A stretch of 64,000 bases of DNA from DASUBV01 sp036501025 (GTDB taxonomy: Bacteria; Actinomycetota; Actinomycetes; Streptosporangiales; Streptosporangiaceae). Position 1 is the first letter of the stretch. Each line of letters opens with the position of its first letter. The position numbers and the translations under genes are program-made. The notes under the pieces are model-generated. The model saw nothing but the letters and a program-made list of their open reading frames with translations. It was not told the DNA's origin and made no database searches. This document shows positions 49,720 to 57,229 of this stretch, in pieces. The stretch lies in assembly GCA_036501025.1 (NCBI GenBank), contig DASYBB010000059.1:1-64000 (forward strand). Direction: 5' to 3'.

Positions 49720-50421
49720 TCAGGCGGGGACGGCGAGCTCCGGGACCGGGCTCCGGGAGGCCGTGCGGTAGCGGTCGATGACCAGGCCGGCCATGGCCGG
49801 GTGGCCGCCCAGCGGCGCGGTGACCCAGCGGGCGCCCGCGCCGGCCAGCTGGTCCTGGAAGTGCCCCGGCGCCAGCAGGTAGCTGGCGATGGCCACGTCC
49901 CGCTGCTCCCGCGCGGCCAGCTCGGCCACCGCCTCGGCGACCCGGGGGCCGCCCGCCGACAGGAACGCGGCCGTCACCGGGGCCTCCCGCCGCTCGGCCA
50001 GCAGCTCGGCCTGGCGCTCCGCGTCGTGCTGGGCGGCCGGGTCGGTCGAGCCCGCCGCGGCCAGCACCACCGGCGTCCCGTCCGGCACGCCCGCCTCGGC
50101 CAGCCGCCCGGCCAGCGCCGTCACCAGCAGCGTGTCCGGCCCGAGCGGCCCGGCCACCCGGGCGCCGGCCGCGCTGGCCGCGCCCGCGATGTCGGTGGCC
50201 AGGTGATAGCCGTTGGACAGCAGCAGCGGCACGATCACCGCGTTCTCGCCCGCGGCGCTGAGCTCGTCGTCCAGGGATGGCTCGGCGTGCTGGATGAACG
50301 CCACCCGCACCTTCAGCACCGGCGCGAACCGGCTCACCTCGCGGGCCAGCGCGGTGATGGCGGCCTTGGCGGCGGGATCCTTGCTCCCGTGCGCCACGGC
50401 CAGGAGCGTCGGCCTGCTCAT
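49720..50421 (-). CDS. Sirohydrochlorin chelatase (CbiX/SirB family)
   Basis: A 233-aa two-domain chelatase that inserts Fe(II) (or Co) into sirohydrochlorin to finish sirohaem. The N-half has LLAVAHGSKDPAA with the metal-binding His and PLLLSNGYHLATDI with the second His. The C-half repeats the fold with SYLLAPGHFQDQLAG. The ATG overlaps the stop of the uroporphyrinogen methyltransferase gene (ATGA). Its place in the sulfite reductase operon points to sirohaem rather than cobalamin synthesis. Confidence 0.93.
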   Translation of the reverse strand: MSRPTLLAVAHGSKDPAAKAAITALAREVSRFAPVLKVRVAFIQHAEPSLDDELSAAGENAVIVPLLLSNGYHLATDIAGAASAAGARVAGPLGPDTLLVTALAGRLAEAGVPDGTPVVLAAAGSTDPAAQHDAERQAELLAERREAPVTAAFLSAGGPRVAEAVAELAAREQRDVAIASYLLAPGHFQDQLAGAGARWVTAPLGGHPAMAGLVIDRYRTASRSPVPELAVPA

Positions 50422-51716
50422 GCTGCTGCCTCCATGGACCTCAGGACCTCGCGGAGCCGGACGACCTCGCCGATCACTACGACCGCCGGGGGGCGCAGGC
50501 CGGCCCGGTCCGCGTCGGCTGCCACCTCGCCGAGGGTCGACGTCAGTACCTGCTGGGTGGGCAAGGTGCCGTCGCAGATGACCGCCACCGGGGTGGCGGC
50601 GTCCCGGCCGCGCTTGATCAGCTCGGCGCTGACCTCCGCCAGGTGCGCGACCCCCATCAGCAGCACCAGCGTGCCGGGGCCGCGGGCCATCGACTCCCAG
50701 TCGACCGTCGCGCCCGGCTGCGAGGGGTCCAGGTGCGCGGACACCACCGCGAAGTCCTGGGTGATGCCCCGGTGGGTGACCGGGATCCCGGCGAACGCGG
50801 GCACCGCCACGGCGCTGGTGACGCCCGGCACGACCTGGACCGGCACGCCCGCCCGGGCGCAGGCCAGGGCCTCCTCGCCGCCCCGGCCGAAGACGAACGG
50901 GTCACCGCCCTTGAGCCGCACCACCCGCTGCCCGGCCCGGGCGCGGGTCACGATCAGGTCGTTGATCTGCGCCTGGGTCAGGTTGTGCGCGTGCGGGGCC
51001 TTGCCCGCGTCGATGACCTCGACGTCCGGGTCCAGCTCTGCCAGCAGCCCGCGCGGCGCGAGCTTGTCGACCACGACCAGGTCGGCCTCGGCCAGCAGCC
51101 GCCGCCCGAGGACGGTGATCAGGCCCGCGTCACCGGGCCCGCCGCCGATCAGCGTCACGGTCGCGGGTGTCCCGGCCGGAGCCGCCGCCGTCCGGTAGTG
51201 CCGCAGCGGCAGGCTGCCCTCGGCCAGGGCCAGGGCCAGCGCCGCGCGCAGCTTCGCGGCCCGGCGCGGGTCGGCCCCGGCGGTGACCGCGACGGTCACG
51301 TCGCCGTGCCGGGCCACGGCCGGAGTCCACGCCGCCGAGGCACTGGCGTCATCGGCGCGCACGCACCAGATCCGGTCCCGCTCGGCCGCCGCGGCCACGG
51401 CCGCGTTGACCGCCGGGTCGTCGGTCGCCGCGTGAGCCAGCCAGCAGCCGTACAGGTCGCCGTCCCGGTAGCCGCGCGGCACCACGTGCGCGCCCAGCTC
51501 GTCGAACTCGGGCCGCACCCGCGGCGCGATCACCGTTACCACCGCGCCGGCCTCGACCAGTGCCCGCGCCCGCCGCAGCGCGACGGTGCCGCCGCCGACC
51601 ACGACCACAGCCTTGCCAGCGAGGTCAAGCGCGATGGGATACGCCGGGCCGTCGCCTCCCGCGGCCGCCGAGTCACCGGTCGGCCAGCCGGCCTCCGCTA
51701 GGTCCCCGCTGCTCAT
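50418..51716 (-). CDS. cysG: Bifunctional precorrin-2 dehydrogenase / uroporphyrinogen-III C-methyltransferase
   Basis: A 432-aa fusion. The N-terminal NAD-binding domain (residues 25-190) has KAVVVVGGGTVALRRARALV, which oxidises precorrin-2. The C-terminal SUMT domain (about 190-430) has TLIGGGPGDAGLI, VRLKGGDPFVFGRGGEE and VVPGVTSAVAVPAFAGIPVT. The iron insertion step is probably left to the neighbouring SirB-type chelatase. ATG 51716 overlaps the stop of the small zinc-ribbon gene (ATGA). Confidence 0.94.
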   Translation of the reverse strand: MSSGDLAEAGWPTGDSAAAGGDGPAYPIALDLAGKAVVVVGGGTVALRRARALVEAGAVVTVIAPRVRPEFDELGAHVVPRGYRDGDLYGCWLAHAATDDPAVNAAVAAAAERDRIWCVRADDASASAAWTPAVARHGDVTVAVTAGADPRRAAKLRAALALALAEGSLPLRHYRTAAAPAGTPATVTLIGGGPGDAGLITVLGRRLLAEADLVVVDKLAPRGLLAELDPDVEVIDAGKAPHAHNLTQAQINDLIVTRARAGQRVVRLKGGDPFVFGRGGEEALACARAGVPVQVVPGVTSAVAVPAFAGIPVTHRGITQDFAVVSAHLDPSQPGATVDWESMARGPGTLVLLMGVAHLAEVSAELIKRGRDAATPVAVICDGTLPTQQVLTSTLGEVAADADRAGLRPPAVVVIGEVVRLREVLRSMEAAA

Positions 51717-51889
51717 GACGCCAGCCCCGGGGCGCTGTCGCGGGCCGGGGCGCGCAGCACCCCGACGAAGCGGAGCTGGAAGCTGCGGGCGCACGACCCG
51801 CATTCCCAGTCCCCGGCGTCCGGGCCCGACGGGCGCAGCGTCTCCTCGCCGCAGTACGGGCAGAAGAACGGCACCTGGCGCTCGCTCAT
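51713..51889 (-). CDS. Small zinc-ribbon protein of the sulfite reductase operon
   Basis: A 58-aa protein with two CxxC pairs (FFCPYCGEE and WECGSCARSF), a compact zinc ribbon. It overlaps both neighbours by 4 bp (ATGA at each end), so it is made with them. A similarly placed small cysteine-rich protein follows sulfite reductase in Streptomyces. Its function is unproven; delivery of sulfide or metal, or regulation, are guesses. It lies inside a longer overlapping reading frame and is easy to miss. Confidence 0.88.
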   Translation of the reverse strand: MSERQVPFFCPYCGEETLRPSGPDAGDWECGSCARSFQLRFVGVLRAPARDSAPGLAS

Positions 51890-53526
51890 GCCAGCAGCTC
51901 CTGGCTGGCCCGGCGCGCCCAGGTGGCGAACGCCTCGCCGTCGGTGCGGTCGGCCTGGTAGTTGCGCAGCACCCGCTCGACATAGTCGGTCAGGCCCGCG
52001 GACGTCACCTTCAGCCCGCGCAGCTTCCGCCCGAACGACGGGTCGGTGCCGAGCGACCCGCCCAGGTGGACCTGGAAGCCCTCCTGGCCGTCCACGATCG
52101 ACCCCTTGAGGCCGATGTCGGCGAGCTGGAACCGGGCGCAGGAGTTCGGGCAGCCGTTGACGTTGATGGTGATCGGCGTGTCGAAGTCCGGCAGCCGCCG
52201 GGCCAGCTCGGTGTACAGGTCGCGGGCCCGGCCCTTGGTCTCGGTGATGGCCAGCTTGCAGAACTCGATTCCCGTGCAGGCCATGGTTCCGCGCCGGAAC
52301 ACCGAGGGACTGGCCTGCAGGTCCGCTGCCTCCAGGTCGGACAGCAGCCCCGGAAGAGCCCGTTCCGGAATGTCGAGGATCAGCAGTTTCTGCTCGGTCG
52401 TCGTCCGGACAGTTCCCGAGCCGTACTCCTGCGCCAGATCGGCGACCTGGTAGAGCTGGGTGCCGGAGGTGCGGCCGACGTGCGGGGCCACGCCCACGTA
52501 GTAGTTGCCGTCCTGCTGGCGGTGCACGCCGACGTGGTCGCGGCCGGCGGCGGGCGGGGGAGCGGGGGCCGGCCCGTCGGGCAGCGGCTCGGCCAGGTAC
52601 TCCTTCTCCAGCACCGCGCGGAACTTCGCGGCGCCCCAGTCGGCGACCAGGAACTTGATCCGGGCGCGGGCCCGCAGCCGCCGGTAGCCGTAGTCGCGGA
52701 ACAGGCCGGCGACGCCCGCCCAGACCGCCGGGACCTGGTCGGGGCGGACGAACACGCCGAGCCGCTGGGCGATCATCGGGTTGGTGGACAGGCCGCCGCC
52801 GACCCACAGGTCGAAGCCGGGCGTCCCGTCCGGGCCGATGACCCCGACGAAGGACACATCGTTGATCTCGTGCGCGGTGCAGTGCGAGGCGCAGCCCGAG
52901 ATGGCCGTCTTGAACTTGCGCGGGAGGTTGGCGAATTCCGGGTTGCCGGCCGCCATCGCCTCGGTGGCTCGCAGGACCTCGGTGGCGTCCAGGATCTCGG
53001 CGTGGTCGACGCCGGCCACCGGGCAGCCCAGGATGTTGCGCGGCACGTCCCCGCAGGCCTCGATGGAGGACAGCCCGACCTCCTCCAGCCGGTCCCAGAT
53101 CGCGGGCACGTCCTCGATCCGGATCCAGTGGAACTGCACGTTCTGCCGGTCGGTGACGTCGGCGAGGTCGCGGCCGTATTCCTTGGCGATGCCGGCCACG
53201 GTCCGCAGCTGGGCGGCGGACAGCTGCCCGCCGGGGATGCGGACCCGCATCATGAAGTAGCTGTCCTCGATCTCGGCGTCCTCGAGGGCGCCGGTGCGGC
53301 CGCCGTCAATGCCGGGCGCGCGCTGCGTGTACAGCCCCCACCACCGGAACCGCCCGCGCAGGTCGGACGGGTCGATCGAGTCGAAGCCGAGGTGGGCGTA
53401 CCGGTTGACGATCCGGTCGCGGACGTTCAGCCCGCTGTCGTCCTTCTTGAATCGTTCGGCGGCGTTGAGCGGCTCGAGGTGACCCACGGCCCACTGGCCC
53501 TGGCCCCGCCGTTGCTGGGACGGCAT
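51886..53526 (-). CDS. Ferredoxin-dependent sulfite (nitrite) reductase
   Basis: A 546-aa sirohaem/[4Fe-4S] enzyme of the SirA/NirA family that reduces sulfite to sulfide with ferredoxin. Two ferrite-like repeats each carry a substrate-binding part (RIPGGQLSAAQLRTVAGIAK). The cluster/sirohaem cysteines are in MACTGIEFCKLAITETKG and NVNGCPNSCARFQLADIG. Co-transcription with the sirohaem genes and control by a cysteine leader peptide favour sulfite over nitrite. No cysH, cysD or cysN is in the operon here. ATG 53526 has AAGGA upstream. Confidence 0.94.
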   Translation of the reverse strand: MPSQQRRGQGQWAVGHLEPLNAAERFKKDDSGLNVRDRIVNRYAHLGFDSIDPSDLRGRFRWWGLYTQRAPGIDGGRTGALEDAEIEDSYFMMRVRIPGGQLSAAQLRTVAGIAKEYGRDLADVTDRQNVQFHWIRIEDVPAIWDRLEEVGLSSIEACGDVPRNILGCPVAGVDHAEILDATEVLRATEAMAAGNPEFANLPRKFKTAISGCASHCTAHEINDVSFVGVIGPDGTPGFDLWVGGGLSTNPMIAQRLGVFVRPDQVPAVWAGVAGLFRDYGYRRLRARARIKFLVADWGAAKFRAVLEKEYLAEPLPDGPAPAPPPAAGRDHVGVHRQQDGNYYVGVAPHVGRTSGTQLYQVADLAQEYGSGTVRTTTEQKLLILDIPERALPGLLSDLEAADLQASPSVFRRGTMACTGIEFCKLAITETKGRARDLYTELARRLPDFDTPITINVNGCPNSCARFQLADIGLKGSIVDGQEGFQVHLGGSLGTDPSFGRKLRGLKVTSAGLTDYVERVLRNYQADRTDGEAFATWARRASQELLA

Positions 53527-53547
53527 GCGACATCCTTCTGCTGGCGT

Positions 53548-53631
53548 ACGGACATGGTGGTGGCGGCCATCGCTGGCTGGTGCCGGGTGCTACCCGGTCA
53601 GGAGGAAGCGGATGTCCGTCAGCTACGGACA
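53548..53631 (-). promoter_or_regulatory. Putative attenuator ahead of the sulfite reductase operon
   Basis: On the transcript, UGUCCGU (53631-53625) can pair with ACGGACA (53619-53613) to form a hairpin whose loop holds the leader stop codon. The same ACGGACAU (53619-53612) can instead pair with AUGUCCGU (53555-53548), just upstream of the reductase ribosome-binding site. Between them sits a tight CCGGGU-AGC-ACCCGG hairpin (about 53582-53596). Mutually exclusive 1:2 and 2:3 pairings around a Cys-rich leader ORF are the hallmark of ribosome-mediated attenuation. Confidence 0.6.
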
Positions 53632-53727
53632 GCAGATAGCGCGACACATCGCGCTGCAGACGCGGAGCAGGTCAACGTGGCGCCGGGATACCAGCCACAG
53701 GCCAGGGCGATCAGCCGGGCGAGTCAC
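53623..53727 (-). CDS. 34-aa cysteine-rich leader peptide
   Basis: A GTG-initiated ORF with an ideal GGAGG and 7-nt spacer. Its sequence contains the core LVSRRHVDLLRV found in short leader peptides ahead of sulfur genes in Streptomyces, then four Cys: one in RVCSAM, one in AMCRA, and a Cys-Cys pair just before the stop (ICCP). A ribosome pausing at the terminal Cys codons when Cys-tRNA is scarce would cover the first strand of the downstream hairpin. Polycysteine leader ORFs acting as attenuators are known in mycobacteria. It sits 96 nt ahead of the sulfite reductase start codon. Confidence 0.82.
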   Translation of the reverse strand: MTRPADRPGLWLVSRRHVDLLRVCSAMCRAICCP

Positions 53728-53919
53728 TGCGGTGCCTCCGAGGGGGTCGGCGTACTCCATTAAGACAGTAACATTCGGTCCCCGCGGGAGCGCAAGGACT
53801 TAGTTCTGTAACTGAACACTAACCGCCGGGCGGTTATGCCTGGGCCGGTGTTGTCGCTGGTCGGACCGGTTGTGCCGCCGGCGCCCCCGGACCGCCGGGC
53901 AGCGGGTAGCCTGGCCCGC
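53728..53919. promoter_or_regulatory. Divergent intergenic region with imperfect operator
   Basis: This gap separates the sulfite reductase leader from DUF3046. GTTCTGTAACTGAAC (53803-53817) is an imperfect palindrome of the form GTTCnGTnACnGAAC in an AT-rich pocket. A TACTGT -10-like hexamer for the minus strand lies near 53764-53769. Toward DUF3046, TAGCCT (53907-53912) is 7 nt before the GTG. The operator's regulator is unknown. Confidence 0.5.
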
Positions 53920-54114
53920 GTGCGATTGACGGCGTTCTGGGAGCGAATGCATGCGCAGTTCGGCGAGGCGTATGCGGCGAGTGTGGCGCAGGACTACGTC
54001 ATCGCGGCGCTGGGCGACCGGACGGTCAATCAGGCGCTGTCCGACGGCGTGGCCGTCGTGACCGTGTGGCGGGCCGTCTGCGAGGCGTTCGAGCTCCCCG
54101 AGCGGGTGCGCTGA
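53920..54114 (+). CDS. DUF3046 family protein
   Basis: A 64-aa protein: RLTAFWERMHAQFGEAYAAS ... QDYVIAALGDRTVNQALSDG ... VWRAVCEAFELPER. The short length and these residues match the actinobacterial family DUF3046, encoded next to recA in mycobacteria and Streptomyces. The GTG start has TAGCCT 7 nt upstream and no Shine-Dalgarno, so it is probably leaderless. Function is unknown. It marks the return of conserved synteny. Confidence 0.9.
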   Translation: MRLTAFWERMHAQFGEAYAASVAQDYVIAALGDRTVNQALSDGVAVVTVWRAVCEAFELPERVR

Positions 54115-54431
54115 CGTTCCGTGCCGCAGGCAGCGCGCCGCGTGGTGCTGGTGTCCGGGGTTTACCAGGCCCGCAGCAGGCTGGCGGCGGCCGTCCGGAT
54201 TCTCCTGCCATGATTTCGGCGCCCTTTGGCGTGTCGGCTTCGCGTCGAACAGTTGTTCGCTAGAATAGAAGCTGTCCGGCACGCGGATGCCTGGCCGCAA
54301 GCTTGGCCCCGGAACTGTCGGTGGCGCCGCGTAGCGTCTCGCTCAACACATACAGCAGGCAGCACACGCCGAGCAGCCGGTAAGCGCTGCGAGTGGCTCA
54401 GCAAGCCGCTCGGTCCCGACAGGAGCATCAC
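54115..54431 (+). other. 317-bp recA upstream region
   Basis: No gene is seen here. It contains the SOS box (54245-54260), the TAGAAT -10 element (54261-54266) and a long recA leader with AGGAG (54421-54425) as the ribosome-binding site. Confidence 0.7.
54245..54260. promoter_or_regulatory. LexA/SOS box of recA
   Basis: TCGAACAGTTGTTCGC matches the actinobacterial SOS box (TCGAAC-N4-GTTCGA) in 11 of 12 defined positions. A TAGAAT -10 element follows directly (54261-54266), so LexA bound here would block the promoter. The transcript would have a leader of about 160 nt before recA. Confidence 0.88.
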
Positions 54432-56675
54432 ATGGCACCGAACGACAAGACGAGCACCAGGGGTGGCGTCGGCGGCGACAGGGAGAAGTCCCTGGAGACC
54501 GCGCTGGCCCAGATCGAGCGGCAGTTCGGCCGGGGTGCCATCATGCGGCTCGGCGAGGAGACCCGCGTCCCGATCGAGGTGATCCCGAGCGGCTCCATCG
54601 CCCTGGACGTCGCGCTCGGCATCGGCGGCTACCCGCGCGGCCGGATCGTGGAGATCTACGGCCCGGAGAGCTCAGGCAAGACCACCCTCGCCCTGCACGC
54701 GGTGGCCAACGCGCAGAAGGCCGGCGGCATCGCCGCGTTCATTGACGCCGAGCACGCCCTGGACCCCGACTACGCCCAGAAGCTCGGCGTGGACACCGAC
54801 GCGCTGCTGGTCTCCCAGCCGGACACCGGCGAGCAGGCCCTGGAGATCGCTGACATGCTGGTCCGGTCCGGGGCCATCGACATCATCGTCATCGACTCGG
54901 TGGCCGCGCTGGTCCCGCGCGCGGAGATCGAGGGCGAGATGGGCGACAGCCACGTCGGCCTCCAGGCCCGGCTGATGTCCCAGGCGCTCCGCAAGATCGC
55001 CGGCGCCCTGAACAACACCAAGACCACCGCCGTCTTCATCAACCAGCTCCGCGAGAAGATCGGCGTGATGTTCGGCTGTGCGTCCTGGTATACGTATGTC
55101 ACTCTCGCCGACGGGAGCCGGGAGCGTATCGGGAAGATCGTCAACCAGAAGATGCCGGTCGAGGTGCTTTCCTACGACCCGGAAATCGGAAAGGTCGTCC
55201 CGAAGAAGGTAGTCAACTGGTTCAACAATGGCACTACTGAGGAGTTCCTGCACTTCGTCGTCGAGCGGCCCGGAGGGGGCACCGGTCATGGTCGGGCCAT
55301 CATGGACCTCACCCGCAATCACCTCGTCCGCACCCCAGGCGGATGGCGCGAGGCTGGTGAGATAGCAGTTGGCGACCGAGTCATGCTCGCCCAGGAGAGC
55401 GTGCTGAGCCCCTCTCAAAAGCAGCTGATATTCGGAAGTCTGATGGGTGACGGCAATCTGTCAAAGCCCGTTCGCCGAGACGATCACAGCGGCCGATTCC
55501 GGATGGGGCATGGTGCCAAGCAGACGGCATACTTGGACTGGAAGGTCTCCCTTCTATCCAACGTCTCCCATTGCAAGACGACCAACGCCAAGGGCGCGGT
55601 CTTCGTGGACTTCACCCCCCTGGCCGAGCTAGGTGAACTGCGGGAAGTGGTTTACCAGGGAGACGGAAAGCGGCACCTTACCTGGGACTTCCTGAAGGAA
55701 CTCACACCGCTCGCGCTGGCCGTCTGGTACATGGATGACGGAACTTTCACCCTCCGGTCCAAGGGTGTCCAGGAGAGGACGCAAGGCGGGAGCGGCCGGG
55801 TCGAGATCTGCGTAGAGGCGATGAGCCCTGGATCGCGGGAGCGACTTGTCCAGTACCTCAGGGACACGCACGGTCTCGATGTCAAGCTGCGGGTCAGTGG
55901 CGCGAAGCGGATCTCGGTCCTGCAGTTCACCACTGCAGCCTCGAGCAAGTTCCAAAAGTTGGTCGCACCGTACGTGCATCCCTCGATGGAGTACAAGTTG
56001 CTGCCACGTTTCCGCGGGCAGTTCGCAGTCGAGCCGGAGTTCGTCGAGCCTGTCATCCACCCAGCGCCTGCCCGAGTACTCGACATCACGGTCAAGGCGG
56101 ATTACCAGAAGAAGAGCCGCTACGACATTGAGATCGAGGGCTCGCACAACTACTTCGCCGACGGCGTCATGGTCCACAACAGTCCGGAGACGACCACGGG
56201 CGGCAAGGCGCTGAAGTTCTACGCGTCCGTGCGGGTGGACGTGCGGCGGATCGAGACGCTCAAGGACGGGACCGACGCGGTCGGCAACCGGACCCGGGCC
56301 AAGATCGTGAAGAACAAGGTGTCGCCGCCATTCAAGGTGGCCGAGTTCGACATCCTGTACGGCATCGGGATCAGCCGCGAGGGCAGCCTCATCGACCTCG
56401 GCGTTGAGCAGTCCATCGTGCGCAAGGCCGGCGCCTGGTACACCTACGACGGCGACCAGCTGGGCCAGGGCAAGGAGAACGCCCGGACGTTCCTGAAGCA
56501 GAACCCGGACGTGGCCAACGAGATCGAGAAGAAGATCAAGGAAAAGCTTCACGTGGGTCCCCAGGTCAACGCGGACGCCTCCACCGCCGCCGCGGCAGCT
56601 GCCCCGGCCCCGGCCGCTGCTGCCGCCGGCAAGGCCGGCGCCAAGGCCACGCTGACGGCCCTGCGCACGGACTAG
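54432..56675 (+). CDS. recA: RecA recombinase precursor with intein
   Basis: The precursor is 747 aa; removal of a 368-aa intein (residues 216-583) leaves a 379-aa RecA. The N-extein has Walker A GPESSGKT (residues 77-84) and the Walker B-like IIVIDSVAALVPRAE. The C-extein restarts at SPETTTGGKALKFYASVRVD (loop 2) and ends in an Ala-rich tail (AAAAPAPAAAAAGKAGAKAT). RecA pairs homologous DNA and triggers LexA cleavage. The insertion interrupts GVMFG/SPETT inside loop 2, so unspliced protein should be inactive. ATG 54432 has AGGAG at 6 nt. recX follows after 2 bp. Confidence 0.97.
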   Translation: MAPNDKTSTRGGVGGDREKSLETALAQIERQFGRGAIMRLGEETRVPIEVIPSGSIALDVALGIGGYPRGRIVEIYGPESSGKTTLALHAVANAQKAGGIAAFIDAEHALDPDYAQKLGVDTDALLVSQPDTGEQALEIADMLVRSGAIDIIVIDSVAALVPRAEIEGEMGDSHVGLQARLMSQALRKIAGALNNTKTTAVFINQLREKIGVMFGCASWYTYVTLADGSRERIGKIVNQKMPVEVLSYDPEIGKVVPKKVVNWFNNGTTEEFLHFVVERPGGGTGHGRAIMDLTRNHLVRTPGGWREAGEIAVGDRVMLAQESVLSPSQKQLIFGSLMGDGNLSKPVRRDDHSGRFRMGHGAKQTAYLDWKVSLLSNVSHCKTTNAKGAVFVDFTPLAELGELREVVYQGDGKRHLTWDFLKELTPLALAVWYMDDGTFTLRSKGVQERTQGGSGRVEICVEAMSPGSRERLVQYLRDTHGLDVKLRVSGAKRISVLQFTTAASSKFQKLVAPYVHPSMEYKLLPRFRGQFAVEPEFVEPVIHPAPARVLDITVKADYQKKSRYDIEIEGSHNYFADGVMVHNSPETTTGGKALKFYASVRVDVRRIETLKDGTDAVGNRTRAKIVKNKVSPPFKVAEFDILYGIGISREGSLIDLGVEQSIVRKAGAWYTYDGDQLGQGKENARTFLKQNPDVANEIEKKIKEKLHVGPQVNADASTAAAAAAPAPAAAAAGKAGAKATLTALRTD
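55077..56180 (+). mobile_element. RecA intein with LAGLIDADG homing endonuclease
   Basis: A 368-aa full-length intein. Its first residue is Cys (CASWYTYVTLADGSRER), block B is LTRNHLVRTPGGWREAG, and the C-terminal block ends in GVMVHN followed by Ser (+1 nucleophile). The endonuclease motifs are LIFGSLMGDGNLS and ALAVWYMDDGTFT. Insertion site and sequence (RIGKIVNQKM, VVNWFNNG) match the M. leprae-type RecA intein, not the M. tuberculosis site. Codon use is less GC-biased than in the exteins (for example CAAAAG and ATATTC GGAAGT near 55417), which suggests recent acquisition. Confidence 0.95.
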
Positions 56676-56677
56676 CC

Positions 56678-57229
56678 ATGGCCCGCGCCGATCCGGATCA
56701 GGCGGGCCTGCCCGCCGACCCGGAGGCGGTGGCCCGGCAGATCTGCCTGCAGCTGCTGACGGCTGCGCCGCGGACCCGGGCGCAGCTCGCCAGCGCGCTG
56801 GCCCGCCGCGGCGTGCCGCAGGAGGCGGCCGACGCGGTGCTGGAGCGGTTCGCCGACGTCCAGCTCATCGACGACGCGCTGTTCGCCCGGGCCTGGGTCG
56901 ACTCCCGGCACCACGGGCGCGGCCTCGCCCGTCGTGCCCTCGCCGCTGAGCTGCGGCAGCGCGGCGTCGCCACGCAGGACATCCAGTCCGCGGTCAGCCG
57001 CCTGGATCCCGAGCAGGAGCAGGCCACGGCCCGCGCCCTGGTCGAGCGGCGGCTGGAGGCCATGCGCGGCCTGCCGGCGCCGGTCCGGATCCGGCGGCTG
57101 ACCGGGATGCTGGCCCGGAAGGGCTACCCGGCCGAGCTGTCCTACCGCGTCGTCCGCGCCGCGCTGGCCGACCAGGTGCCGGACGAGTTCGGGGCCGAGC
57201 CGAGCTTCGACGAGATCCCCGACGACTGA
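56678..57229 (+). CDS. recX: Regulatory protein RecX
   Basis: A 183-aa all-helical protein of three-helix repeats that inhibits RecA filaments. It contains LLTAAPRTRAQLASALARRG, DVQLIDDALFARAWVDSRHH and RKGYPAELSYRVVRAAL. The length is normal for actinobacteria. It starts 2 bp after the recA stop and is co-transcribed, so it is also under SOS control. Confidence 0.95.
   Translation: MARADPDQAGLPADPEAVARQICLQLLTAAPRTRAQLASALARRGVPQEAADAVLERFADVQLIDDALFARAWVDSRHHGRGLARRALAAELRQRGVATQDIQSAVSRLDPEQEQATARALVERRLEAMRGLPAPVRIRRLTGMLARKGYPAELSYRVVRAALADQVPDEFGAEPSFDEIPDD

Noticed and set aside
53306..53647. 113-codon frame starting MSRYLLSVADG upstream of sulfite reductase
   Set aside because: Its ATG lies inside the Cys-rich leader ORF in another frame, it has no ribosome-binding site, and it runs into the reductase gene out of frame.
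9547..53919. Prophage, integrative element or CRISPR array in the accessory block
   Set aside because: No integrase, transposase, phage structural gene, tRNA or regularly spaced repeats were found.
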